From Leptodontidium sp. MPI-SDFR-AT-0119 (taxonomy: Eukaryota; Ascomycota; Leotiomycetes; Helotiales; Leptodontidiaceae), in NCBI GenBank assembly GCA_020726505.1, contig JAHLEZ010000005.1, positions 2,852,001-2,916,000 of the forward strand: a stretch of DNA of 64,000 nucleotides, read 5' to 3'. Positions within the stretch are counted from its first letter, which is position 1, and each line of letters starts with the position of its first letter. The position numbers were made by a program, and so were the translations under genes. The notes under the pieces are model-generated. The model did not search any database and was not told the origin of the DNA. It was given only the letters and a program-made list of their open reading frames with translations. Positions 12,208 to 23,447 of the stretch are shown in pieces.

Positions 12208-14688
12208 TCAAACCTTAACATCCAACCCCTCAATAATAACACCCCTCTCAACTTCCTCAACACTGATCGTTCTCTGCGGCCCCTTGAACCAAGACCTACC
12301 TCCATATCCGAAAGGCAACCACCATCCCACTAGACTGATGATACTGATCCCACCAATCATGATCGGCGCGTAGTTCAATGTTTCGCCCGTGACAGGATAT
12401 AACTGTGGAAGTAGAAGAACGATAACGAGGAACGAGATGTAGCAGCCTGTAACCACAGCTGCGGGGAGTGAGAAACGGCCGAGGTTCCATTTCGCAGTTG
12501 TGAAGGATTTGCGACCGACGGTTTGGCGTGCGAGAATCGGGAATAGGTACGAGACGTTCGTTGCGATTGTGGCGGTGGCGGTGATGGCTCCGAAAGCGAC
12601 GACAGATCCAATTACCGCAGTGGTGATGATGACAGACATCGCGAGTACGAGAAATGCGGCGTGGATTGGCACTTATCGTTTCGTTAGTATGGAATTGAAA
12701 CTTACCAAAGAACATGGATCGAGAAGAACAGTCAACATATCAAATTTTCCGATCAGTGAGAATTTGGCCACAGGTGTATACGTACTGTGGACATGTTAGC
12801 ACTGCCCGATTTAAAATATCCAAGACCGGGAAGTCGCATTGGGGTTCGGACGCAAGACCCTGAGAGGGGAAAGGGGGGGAAGTGCTGGCTCACCTGTGTG
12901 ACTTCTTGCTCAACCGACGGAAATATTTGCTGCCTGGTAAGATACCATCCCGAGAAATTGCATATGTGACCCTTATGAAGTCAGAATATAGAGATGGGTG
13001 CAAGAGCAGAAGGTACGGGAGTGCAAACCTTTGTGCCGACATAAAACAGGATGCAGTGGCACACGTAGAGTCTACCCAAAGCAAGCAGAGAATGGCAACT
13101 GCACCGTTCTCGCCTACTAGCTGCACAAGATACGCAGCCCAGTTGTTGGCATATGAGCCGTTGATGATTCCGTCGAAGTCTTGGATGCAGAAAAGAATGA
13201 TGATAAGGGTAGGAACCGACATAACCCATGCCGAGAGTGTTGCCATCCACATTCCCTTGGCAACGACTTCGGAAGCTTCTTGGGTCTCTTCCGCGAGATG
13301 AACAGAGGCATCGTAACCGTAGAAGACCCAGGCACCGAAGAGAATGGAGATGGTCCAGCAGTAGGCATCGCTTGCCTGCTTCTCCTCGCCTAGATTGATG
13401 CCATTGTAGAAATGGTCAAAGACGCCAGAACCAGGTTGAAATCCGCCTGTTTGGGATGCTCGGATGGGGAACCAGATCCAGTACAGGACGAAGAGCACAT
13501 GGAAAATAATCACAGCGAAACGGAAGTACCACTGCAGAACACGTTGATTGACAACATTGGGCGCCATAGCGAATAGCCTGAGACACGAGGGATAGATTAG
13601 CTTTGGATTTTGAAGTATTTTTCGGAGAGCAAGACACGTATCGGAAAGTGTATAAACCTGTCCGAAAGGGGACAGGTTGGACTTCGCATGTACCTACATT
13701 CCGATGGAGGTCAGGAGCCATGCGAGCCACCCCTTGGCCAAGACCTCGGCGGCTGGATACTTGATCTCTAAGGCGGAAATTAGGAAGTTGGTGGAGCCTT
13801 GTTGTACACCGGGGACGACGGAAACCTATTGAGGGTCAGACTGCGATGTGCATATGCGGGGTAAGTAGATACCCATCCAGCCCAGTTCCTGCAATGTTGT
13901 CAGCTACGAAACAACAGATTGAGGCGTACTACTCACCACCACCCAGTCATCCAAGCGAGAAATGGACTGGTTTTGTCAGTAAGATGTAACTTTGTCCTAC
14001 GAAGGGAAACCATACCCCCATTCAGCGCCGCCTAAAGCGTACGACCAATAGTAGATCCCGCCGGCGGTTGGCAATGCAGCTGCGATTTCGGACATTGAAA
14101 GAGAGACAATGAACGACAATCCTCCTATCATTGTCCAGTTTGCGAATGCAGCCGTTGGTCCTCCAGTGTACATAACCCAACCAAACAGGACCCTGACCAA
14201 AGATTTAGTATGCATATTTCCAACGTCTTGGGATCAAGGGTGTCTTACGGAATTCCCGAGATAAAGTTCATAGACTGAGGTACGCAATTAGCATCGCTCG
14301 GCAGTCTCAGAATAGCGTCCAGCTCATACCGTGAAAGTAGCTGCCCTGCGGATATGTCAGTAGTTTCCCCGACAGGCTTGGCTAAGCGACTTCCCAGTTC
14401 TCAAAGAGCCCCAGACCGCGGAAGAACTCTTGCTTATAACCCAACTTGGCCCTAGATAGCACAGGAGTTAGAAATGGTATACCAGTCATGTCCCAAGGTA
14501 AAGATACGACATATCCCCAAGAGGTCTTGATATATCCAAAAACGGAGGAATCCGGGCTCTCCCAAGACATACAAAGCATATTCGTCAGAGGTGAACACAT
14601 TTTTGGTTTCTTCAACGATTGAATCATCTTCTCCAGATCTTGCGACCGGTTCGATCTTGTTGTCGATAGTCTCCGGTGTTTTCTCCAT
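12208..14688 (-). pseudogene. amino-acid/GABA-type permease (APC family), probably disabled by splice-site damage
   Basis: About nine exons encode a fungal APC permease. They include DEYALAKLGYKQEFFRGL, NFISGIP, FGWVMYTGGPTAAFANW, IGGLSFIVSLSMSEIAAA, PTAGGIYYWSYALGG, FLAWMTGWWNWAGW, MAPNVVNQRVLQWYFRFAV, SILFGAWVFYGYDASVHLAEE and a C-terminal PFGYGGRSWFKGP. Such proteins import GABA, choline or amino acids at the plasma membrane. Most introns are short and canonical. Two joins fail. After GLFENW (14395) the frame demands a donor where the sequence reads GGAAGTC instead of GTAAGTC, and retention gives a stop at once. Between 12890 and 12672 no GT..AG pair restores frame, and that interval (about 216 bp) is far longer than the other introns. 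Either the gene is recently dead or it uses unusual splicing. The family is certain; pseudogene status is likely. Confidence 0.72.
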
Positions 14689-16661
14689 GACTGCAGATGG
14701 TTCTCGTACACAGAAGACAGAGCCCAGCGTTGATGTCGGTAAGCTCCAATTCTGTCAAAATACCACGTTAGGTCAATGGTCGGAGATATAGTATAGAAGA
14801 AAAGGGCATCAAGGATTGAAGTAGTATTGAATCCGAAGAAGATTAAGCAGTAAAGACCCCCGCTATCGAGGGGCAGGAAAGCTTAGTGGTGATAAGGGTG
14901 ACCAGGTTGATGATGCCGAGGCGATGTTGATAAGCGATTAGATTTAGTATCGCGGCCGAGATGTTTGAGTGTTTGTATGGAGAGACCAGTGGAACAGAAT
15001 GTGGCTGATAAGTGGAAATAGATGACTGGCCAGTCTTTCTGCCACTTTGGGATATTGCGTCCGTGGCGGCATTAGAGGGCAGGCCCAGCTTGCTGCTGCT
15101 GTTGGCGTCGTAAAAGATGCGGATGGGCAGGAAGGACTTATCCAGCTGGCAGATGTGCGCCTGGGCTGCACCCTTCATGCATCCTGCACACTAATGCAGC
15201 TCGAGCCGGGGAGACCAGATAACATCCCAGTGGAGTGGTCAAAGGTGGGATGGGAGCTGCATGGCGGCCGAGAAATCTCCTATCAAACAAATCTCATAGG
15301 AGGATGGATATGTAGGATGATGGGAAAAGGGCTACTTCCGGATGGACAGGATGGATCATAGTTCAATCATCTGCATGCTGTTCTGGGCGGATCTGTACAG
15401 AAGCTGCGCAAGAAACTAGAATCAGAGATGGATAGCCGCTCGTAAACCTCTTGACTACCCTCAAATTGTTCAAATCGACCGAAAGCAAGTCGATCCTATC
15501 TCCACAACTTATCCCCACCGCTGTCACAAATTGTCTAATAGAGGATGATTTCGGGTATGATGCCTCCCAGCCTCCACTGTGACCCAGTTCCCAATGCCAG
15601 TGAAGATATGCTAGCTGTCAATGTCTCCGACCATTGGCATTTCTTTGGCTGGAGAATGGGGGAAGCAGTTATTTCGGAGTCCCGAAATGCGGACAATGTC
15701 CATCGGCACGCTGGAAGAGTCGAGGAGCGACAGTGTAGATGTATCGCTTTTGGGACTGTCGCACTAGATGAGAAGAAGATATACCTCCGTATTGTTGCAG
15801 TACTCGAGGTAGAGGTAGGTAGGTATAGGTCGAGGAGCCGGATTGGAGACTGGTAACTATTGGGGTAATCGCTGGTGCCAACAGCTCTTTGACAGGGAAT
15901 TACTGGCAGGAAAAGTTTGGAGCAAAAGATACTTTTGCAAAATAACAAGAAATATCCGGGAAGAGACGAAGAAACGCTCGCAAGTACTTTCAAAGCAAAG
16001 ACAGACTTAACACATGTATTCGAACCCAGTATCCCGGTGCTTCTCCACTCGCAGACTACGACCATAATCCCTCTCGAGTACCCGCAGACAGCTCACTGTA
16101 TCTTCACACCGAAAGGTCTTGGTATTCCGCGAGGAGGCGGTAGGGTCGAGTCTGGAGAGTGTAGGTTGGAGAATGAGGGCATTCGGAGCTATTCTTGGAC
16201 GTGGAAGTTCGCCGTGCAAGCCAGGCCTGAGGAAATAATCTAGAGGGAAGCCTTATCCGCAGAAATAATTGACACTAAGGATAAAACCGATAAACATACG
16301 ACGAGTAAGTAGGAAGCTGTGTGGTGAAAGAGTTGGCTGTTCGATAGGAGTTGTACGAGAGGAGAGCAACGGAGAGAGAGCATTTTTGAAAAGCGGTCGC
16401 CTCGGTTAAAATTCGGATAAACTATCTCTACCTCACTTCATGTCATCTCATCCTTTCTAACTCTCCCACCCTTCTATCCTGATCAACAAGGAATTCATGT
16501 CATCAAATTGTCTCATAACTCCTTGCACCAATACTCCAAGCCATGACCATATATCCATCATCAGACCATTCCTCAACCATTTACCAATCAAGCAGGCCTC
16601 TTGCATTCGCATTGCAAGTAGAACTCGGATTCTCAAGTTCTCGACAGACTAGGTATCGAAG
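14689..16661. other. 2-kb gene-poor stretch
   Basis: The stretch lies between the permease 5' end and the 3' end of the Rieske gene. Short open frames occur on both strands (for example minus 15178-14843 and minus 16065-15535), but none has a recognisable domain or splice structure. Confidence 0.5.
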
Positions 16662-18019
16662 TCAGTATCTGCGAGGTTCAAATTGAATCTTATGTGATGG
16701 TCCCTTACAGTCGTCATCAGCCTTTCCCTCTCTCGAGAAACTCTGTTCCCGTGCTGCTGGATGAATCTCTGCTCCAGCTTTCTTCTCAGCCTCAAGATGG
16801 ACTCCCAGAAGTCTGTTGATCTCTCCTTGGCTCACGACTGATGATGCAAGCGACAAGATAGGTTCTTGGTTGCGCAAGATACGCTGCTGTTTGATTACCA
16901 GCTGTTTGATGTCCCAGTTGATATCACTCTTCAGTGAAGAAATCTCCATCAACGCGGGCGACGCTTTCGCGAAGATACTACATTCCACTGTTGTACTTTT
17001 GGCTGACTTGGGTATTGCCTTGAGTACCAAGATCACTTCTGGGGAGATCCTGCGCACGATCGTGGTATGACTAATTTCGAGGTCATCCTGGCTCGTTCCT
17101 GCTAGGAAAGGCACCATCCAACTCCAGAAGGACTCCTTCTTTTTCCCTCTCGTTGCCAAGGAACCTACCAGTGAGTCAGACATCAGAAACTTGTCGCCTC
17201 CCAGATCACCTACCTAGAAGTTTCCAATTGAATGCTCCCTCCACCTTCCAATCCTCAAGGCACTCCATCTTGGCAAGACTCCATCTCTTCAGCCGAGTTT
17301 CCACATCTCCAAGACTCAACGAATCCACCTCACTCGCTGCATCAAAGTTCACAAAGACCATTGACTGCGAGATACTCGTTTTGATCTCCCACAGACCGTT
17401 CATGTTCTTGTCAAACCCCGGAACTTTATCAAATTCCGGTGCCTTGATCAGTTTCCCTTTTGTGTCGTAGCTCCAGCCGTGGTATCGGCACCCGAGCACC
17501 GTCGAGCTACCGGATTCTTTCTTCGTTACGGCATATGCTCTGTGGCGGCACACGTTGTGAAAAGCTCTCAGCTGCCTGTCCCTTCCAAGAATGACAATGA
17601 ACGAGAATCCAGCGATCTCAAAAGTTCGATAGTCGCCAGGCTTCTTGAATCTTGAAGTGTGGGTCACGAACAGCCATGTCTTTTACCGTTAGTGTATTAT
17701 TTCAGATTCTGCGATGTTGACCTACCTTGCTGAAAACTGCACGGCTTTCAAGCTCGAACATTTTTTCGTCTGACCACCAGCTGGGAGATTGTCTCAAATC
17801 GACAGAAGTTTCTGGCTCCGCGACTTTCAAAATATGTTGGTCCTCCCTTGTCTTACTTGACGCCCAAGATAGCCATCGTGGAGTCAGTTTTCGTAGGATG
17901 TTCTCAAACCTCTCGGTTCTCAAAGCATAGCCAGCGGTTAGGAGAATCCCAACGCCAAGTGTGTATAGCAACGCATCTAAGGCAATAACGGACTTGTCCA
18001 TCGCAATATGTGTCATCAC
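16662..18019 (-). CDS. Rieske [2Fe-2S] protein lacking the usual mononuclear-iron His pair, 420 aa
   Basis: Three exons (18019-17726, 17679-17214, 17164-16662) join in frame across introns of 46 and 49 nt. Residues 8-32 form a hydrophobic N-terminal segment, probably a membrane anchor. The Rieske site is complete: C142-R-H144, 17 residues, then C162-R-Y-H165-G-W. Typical Rieske oxygenases follow NWK with a YHxxxxH-type iron site. Here N249-W-K runs straight into LLGSLATRG and a beta-rich domain (LEISHTTIVRRISPEVILV), and I see no paired histidines. The C-terminus is a helical, charged tail. It could be an electron-transfer subunit, or a subfamily that binds iron differently. It is head-to-head with the gene at 18701, and the N-terminal parts of both are homologous (ESRAVFSKTW versus ERRAVFLKSW). 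The start could also be Met7. Confidence 0.82.
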
Positions 18020-18700
18020 GTGATATGTAAGAGGAATCTCAACTTGCTCCCAACATCTGCGGGCAGCCAGTGCTTATAACCGTGCTGTCGGGATTGCCTA
18101 CCATATTCTCTTAGTTCGCAGAAAGAAGATCCACTCCAATTATAGCTTTGCCCAAGGCTCTGTTGTCACGATCGTCCCATCTTTGATGCCTGACTGTACC
18201 CGTTTGCTATCACAAGCCACCCGCATTTGGTTCACACGTCCAGATATTGGATTATCGCAGGACCTCGTGGCCTGAAGTCATAAGGGTATCCCAGAATCCT
18301 CCGCTGTCTCAGATAATGCAATGCATTGGCTGCGTGGCAAGCTGAGAGGTCGTTCTTGGGTAATACAAACCCTCCCGGATCAGATGTATCGACTCCCATC
18401 GACTTCCATTGGCTAGTTGTGCTTCTCGGAAGGGAAGGCGTTCCTGATCACCGCATGTTGTTTAGTGAGAAATGAAGTAGTCTCTGGATCGCATTTCCGC
18501 TTTTGGGATGACTCCATGGAAGGCTGGCCAATGAGCGGTTCGATCATGCTGCATCACGTTAAACAGCATCAGACGACGACATCAGTGCGTTATCAGACAA
18601 ACCCATTGAATTGAGGCCCGAGATTCAAGAACTGTATCTATGGCCATATTACTCGGAGTAGTTGAACTGACTCTCTCTCTCTTCCTCATCCACATCAGCC
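18020..18700. promoter_or_regulatory. shared divergent promoter region of the two Rieske-type genes
   Basis: A 681-bp region between two head-to-head starts. It carries a CT-rich tract (CTCTCTCTCTCTTCC at about 18671) just before the plus-strand ATG, common in fungal leaders. No coding sequence is supported. Co-regulation is inferred from arrangement only. Confidence 0.45.
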
Positions 18701-19842
18701 ATGGATTCGCTTAGCAGAACACTTCCGGCCTCTTGGTTTTGCAGCGAGGCGCTTTATCAACTAGAGCGACGAGCTGTGTTCCTGAAAGTATGTTCATCCA
18801 ATCTCTACACAATTGTTTGAGATAGTGTTAATCACGAATGTAAAGAGCTGGCACTTCCTAGGCCCCGTAACCCGATTCCAGAAACGATTCGAGCCCCTGG
18901 TGTATGAGATTGCACAAGTCAAGATCATCGTTGAGAACCGAAGTCCGGAATCAGAAGATGTCAATAGCGACGGAATTGTGGTATTCGCAGAAGAAAAGGT
19001 CCGACATCCAACTCCCGTGAAGATCTGTGATTGACAACTCCCCAGAACCGACGTATCAAGAGCCATCTTACACCAAGTGGCCTTGTATTCGCAACTCTCT
19101 CCATAGACACGCCCAGCTTCGATGAGTACTTCTCCGGCCTGGAAAAGTTGACCAACACCGTCGATTTCACCAAACTGCCGCATCGCAGAAGTATCTCCTA
19201 CGAGGGCCGCTTCAACTGGAAAACGATGTAAGTCCGTCCAAACACTCCGCCCCCACCTTTGTCCCTCTCTGTAACTCACTCACACGTCCCAGGATCGACG
19301 GTTTCCAAGAATGTCTCCACTGCCAATACACCCACCCCACTTTCTCCAAATACTACCCACCGACATTCTACTCCGTGACAAACCACACGACATTCTCCCA
19401 GCACGTCGCCGACCCGACCAAACCCTCTGACGGACTCTTCCTCTACTTTTTCCCCATCTGCACACTCAACGTCTACGGCGGTGGTATGTCCTCTTTCCGC
19501 ACCCTTCCCTCCACCAACCCCGGCATCTCGCGTATGGAGTTCGATTACTACCATTCCGGCACGGACGAGGAGTTTGAGGAGTATTTCAAGTTCGTGAGAC
19601 AGGTTGCCATGGAGGACTTTGAGTTGTGTGAGAAGGCGCAGGAGAATCTTGAGAGGGGCGTTTATGGTGAGGGAATTTTGAATCCGGTTAAGGAGAATGG
19701 GGTTTTGTTCTATCAGGGGAGGGTTAGGGAGTGTGTTTATAGGCAGTTTGAGGCTGAGAAGGCGGAGAAGGGGAAGGAGAGGGTATTGCGTGAGGGAACA
19801 GGGGTTGGTGCGATGGAGGGAGTGGGGATTGCTGTGCAGTGA
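18701..19842 (+). CDS. Rieske-type oxygenase lacking the 2Fe-2S cluster motifs (catalytic half kept), 317 aa
   Basis: Exons 18701-18787, 18846-18980, 19046-19227 and 19293-19842 can be joined in frame. Only the first and last introns are clear-cut; the middle one (GTATTC..CCCCAG, 65 nt) removes a TGA. The N-terminus (RRAVFLKSWHFLGPVTRFQK) and the region before the cluster loop are recognisable, but the CxH..CxxH block of 60-80 residues is absent. The catalytic part is intact: NWK, then DGFQECLHCQYTHP with H144 and H149, and a distal MEDFELCEKAQ motif that normally carries the acidic iron ligand. It looks like the fungal choline-monooxygenase-like class. Either it is a decaying gene or it codes for a catalytic subunit that relies on a separate Rieske donor. 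The divergent neighbour is a Rieske-only protein. Confidence 0.65.
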
Positions 19843-20326
19843 GAGATCAAGTCAATTTTATTTCTACCCAAGTGTTTTTTGTTTTCGCAATTCTTATTTA
19901 TTTGCAATGCTATCTGATTCCTCGCATTCTTTGCTTTCTACCTATGATACCATGAATACCTGACGAGACAAAGCTGAGTAGTCGCAAGGGCTAGTGGCAA
20001 ACGGGAAACCTAACGTGCTGAAGCAGATGATTGAAGGAGAGCGACATGAGCAGAGATGAGACCACGAAAAAACGAGAGCAGATCTGTCAGGTGCTGAGCT
20101 CTCATGAGGACAATCGGAGATACAGCCCACCATTTCCACTCACCTAGCCTCACTCTGCGCATGAACCATCTGCAACAGTGCCTCAAATGTACCACATACC
20201 AGCGGTGACTTTGCGCCACCAGCCAGAAGCTCTGTTGTCTTCTTCCTCACGCACTCTATCCCAAGTTTTTCTCCTCGTTCTGTTGCATCCGTCTACATTT
20301 CCAGTCTGTTCCCTCAGTCTACATCC
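19843..20326. other. intergenic, no gene recognised
   Basis: About 0.5 kb between converging genes, holding 3' regions only. Short frames on both strands show no domain. Confidence 0.5.
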
Positions 20327-21253
20327 TCACTCCGCATTCTCCAAGCATATCCGTGTCCTGTCATTGATAAGGCAAGGTGTGTTGATCACTAAACTACGAG
20401 CCGGATCCAAGTCTTGACCATATCCTCTCAACCAGCGATTATGAAACAGAAAATCAGGCACTTTAACCCTCTGTCCCAATATCTTTCTCAGTTTCCGCTC
20501 AAACTCGCAGTGCACTTTACACCGCACCAAATCTCCGTCAACATTATCCCCATCCTTGACAGCGTGGTGACGGAAAGCCAGTGTATACTCGCGGATAGGC
20601 GCTACGATGAGAAACCCAACATCCGTGGGAGTCCTATTCTGGAACGTGTGCTCGAAGTGTTGCATGTTCTTGAGATCCTCGGGATGCAAGGTGTGATTGT
20701 CGCCACCCTTGGATATAGTGTTTCTCTGTGGGGGTCTCACAGCTAAGGCTGCCTCGTACGTATCCGAGACTGGGTCGTGAGGGACCATGACGAAGAGGTC
20801 TCTGTCGAAGTTGATGTACAAATGTGCGCCGCTTGCAGTCAAGGGTGCGGATGCTTGTTCAGGCTGTCCATCGTTCTCAGTCCCGCCCTCTCTCGATGGC
20901 TGAGGCTTCTCATAGCACAACTTATACACCTTCCCTCCCTCATATCTAGACTCCCTGCAAGCTTGCATGATACCTGGAATCCACGTCTGTCCTTCCACGC
21001 GCGAGTCCCAACCCTTGTGAGTCGAAACTGTGTTCAGTTCGAAGATCTTCACCTTTCGAGATACCTGGGTTGCGTGTTTCCAGATCTTGTTCCTCATTTC
21101 CGCGGGTAGCCTGGGGAAGAGAGTGAATTCCTGCAGAGGTGTTGGGGGCGCTGGAAGCGTGATGGGAGGGAGTGTTGAGAGGAGGGCTTGGAGGCGCGTC
21201 ATTGTTGGTGGGTTGTGGTCGGAATTATTTTGAGTTGGAGGTGGAGTAGCCAT
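20327..21253 (-). CDS. 2EXR-domain protein (copy 2), 308 aa, intronless
   Basis: A single open frame of 308 residues. After a short polar leader it has MTRLQALLSTLPP (likely the older start), then the 2EXR signature FTLFPRLPAEMRNKIWKHA, VEGQTWIPGIMQACRESRYE, VYKLCYEKPQ and LYINFDRDLFVMVP. The middle contains a proline/glycine linker unlike copy 1. It lacks the intron that copies 1, 3, 6 and 7 have just after the LPxELRxxI motif, so intron loss or retroposition is possible. No signal peptide or membrane segment. Function is unknown. It has been placed with its four nearest relatives in a same-strand array from 20.3 to 27.0 kb. Confidence 0.85.
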   Translation of the reverse strand: MATPPPTQNNSDHNPPTMTRLQALLSTLPPITLPAPPTPLQEFTLFPRLPAEMRNKIWKHATQVSRKVKIFELNTVSTHKGWDSRVEGQTWIPGIMQACRESRYEGGKVYKLCYEKPQPSREGGTENDGQPEQASAPLTASGAHLYINFDRDLFVMVPHDPVSDTYEAALAVRPPQRNTISKGGDNHTLHPEDLKNMQHFEHTFQNRTPTDVGFLIVAPIREYTLAFRHHAVKDGDNVDGDLVRCKVHCEFERKLRKILGQRVKVPDFLFHNRWLRGYGQDLDPARSLVINTPCLINDRTRICLENAE

Positions 21254-22024
21254 TCCGGTTTGTCTTCGGTGTTGGTGTTGGTATTGAACTTAAGTCGAAA
21301 TCGAGACGATGATTCTCGAAACAAAATAGATGCGCTCCAAAGCGGATGCAAGGCAGGGACTAAGATTATTATAAGCGAGCTTGGTTGTAAACACGAGGGC
21401 GCTGAGGCTGGTGAATTTTGCGACATTTAAGCTGACATCATGACGAATTGATTGACGCATCTGCCTTACCATCGTCTCAACCACATTATTTAGGTAAACG
21501 CGATGCGCGGTTGGAGTCCACCGTGTCTCGTCCACCTACTGGATGCTTATGATCATTAATCCCCGTACGGACGGAATGGTCACACATTCGCCCATGAAGT
21601 ATCCTTTCTTCAACTTAAGACCGGACGTTTTGATACATTTAGATGTTCAGCTTGTGGGGAAGAAACAAAATCCCGTTCCTCAAAATCTTTGACCTCTTGG
21701 TCCGTACCTCACTTCTATTGTGCGTTGATGCTTGAGATTGGTGCTTTAGGTAGGAGTTGTCAAATATTTCATCGGAAAGCATGGCTTTCTCCCGGATAAA
21801 AAGAACCTTCCTCTGTCACTGGATTGGCATTCACAGGTCCAAATGTACACTAGTGGTCTGAGGACATTCATTTCTCGCTGATCTGTACCTGTACTGTCGC
21901 CTTGATATCAATCCTTTCCATGCCAACGCCGACGAAGATGAACGGCCCAATCACCCCAACCCCGATCAGCAGAGCACTGCATCACTGTAACGCCCGTGTA
22001 TCTTTCTCCCAGTATTGACCAGAA
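21254..22024. other. intergenic, no gene recognised
   Basis: About 0.8 kb between two same-strand 2EXR genes. It holds the promoter of copy 2 and the 3' flank of copy 3. No supported coding sequence. Confidence 0.5.
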
Positions 22025-22963
22025 TTAAGAAAGCTTTGCTAAAAGTCGATCCACTTCTCTTCCTATAGGTAGTCCTGGATCAAGCTCGCAGTTGAGAATG
22101 TCGTCATTCCAGACAAGCTCAACCTCCCAACCCTTGAGAGCAGAAGCCTCTTTGCACTGTTCCGTCAATCTTCTTTCAGCCATCTGCTTGAAAGCCTCCA
22201 CAACTGTTCGTCGGACCAGCTTGTCAATTGTGTCACCCCGTTCTTCTCTGTCAGTCATGAACCAATAGTCGATAGATACAGTGACCTGTTTTATGGTTCC
22301 CAAGTCCAACAGCTTCGAGGGGATCATCAAGGCGTCAGATGCCGTGAAGACCTGACTCAGGCGTTCGATACGTTTTATATCCATCACTCTGTAATTGTAG
22401 ATGTGGGACACTAGGAGCCCGCCGATTTGCAGTGGTCGTAGAGCTCGTGGGACTAGGGGCAGGAGTGGGAGTTCGAGGACGAAGGTATCGATGTTGAAGT
22501 TTATGTAGACCAAGACAGGCTTTCCAGTGATCGGGTCAGGCACTCGAGGACTGCGGAGCTCGTAAACTTTCTTTCCCTCCTTTCTGCTCTCGCTGCATGC
22601 TCCCATGATGCCCGGGTTGGTGACTTGTCCTTTGATGACAGAGTCGTTCTTCGGAAGGGCGTTGTCGATCTCAAAGATCTTGATAAGTCGTGGCTCCAAC
22701 GCAGCTCTCTTCCACTATGTAATTATTAGCTCTGCTTTACAAAGCGCTGGTACTTGGGAACGCATTAATGCTCCAGCGTTTGTGGATTATGTTCGAAACA
22801 GAACACCTCAAACGCTGGGGGAATGTGAGTGTAAGATTTGACATACAATCATAGTTCGTAACTCCAAAGGGAGTCGTAGGAATGCGTGGAATTCAGTGAG
22901 GGGACGATTGTTCGAGATGAAAAGGGGTGGTAGCGTGGAGAGTAGGGTTTTAAGGCGCGACAT
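22025..22963 (-). CDS. 2EXR-domain protein (copy 3), 268 aa
   Basis: Two exons (22963-22847 and 22714-22025) are joined across a 132-nt intron (GTATGT..ACATAG) in phase 0. The join restores the motif LRLPLELRTMIWKRAALEPR exactly as in the paralogs. The start MSRLKTLLSTLPPL matches the other copies, so the longer upstream open frame is not coding. Downstream are VIKGQVTNPGIMGACSESRKE, VYELRSPR and VYINFNIDTFVLELP, then a diverged C-terminus. It is cytosolic by appearance. The intron position is identical to copies 6 and 7, which supports common descent by duplication. Confidence 0.83.
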
Positions 22964-23447
22964 TTTGACTGCTTGTCGCTGTGTGGAGTTTGAGAGCTGA
23001 GTTGTTTGTGAGATGATGATATGGTCAAAAATGGCGCTAGTTAGAAGCGAGTGACTAAGCCTTGTTAAGTGATAGTGCACAGGTGTGTTCAATATTTCAC
23101 CATGGACTCTGGAAGGCCAGTGAATGTCGTTGTGATAGATGTCGAGATTAATGGCGTCTGATAGTCTGCTGTGAAATCAATCAAAGACGTAAAGAAGTGG
23201 TAAAGCATATGTTGTTCGTTGGACTTCTCAATCACATTTAAAGCTAGAACTCATAGGCAACCTGTATTTCATTGATCTTTTTATGGAACCTGCACCCTGG
23301 TTTTAGCTGCTCGTTGCAATCAAGCAACAGAAGTGCTTTCGACAGCTGTATCTTGGAGGACCTTGTGTTGCCCGATGTAGAATGTACCATCTTCGTACCA
23401 GCATAAATCAAACCACCCCTCATGTTATCTCAAAACCATTGCATCCA
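22964..23447. other. intergenic, no gene recognised
   Basis: About 0.5 kb between 2EXR copies 3 and 4. No supported coding sequence. Confidence 0.5.

Noticed and set aside
14843..16243. Several 70-176 aa frames on both strands in the gene-poor stretch
   Set aside because: No domain, no intron structure, irregular composition. Judged to be chance.
10687..19842. A secondary-metabolite cluster made of transporter, permease, oxygenases and methyltransferase
   Set aside because: No backbone synthase (PKS, NRPS, terpene cyclase) is present, and several members are broken.
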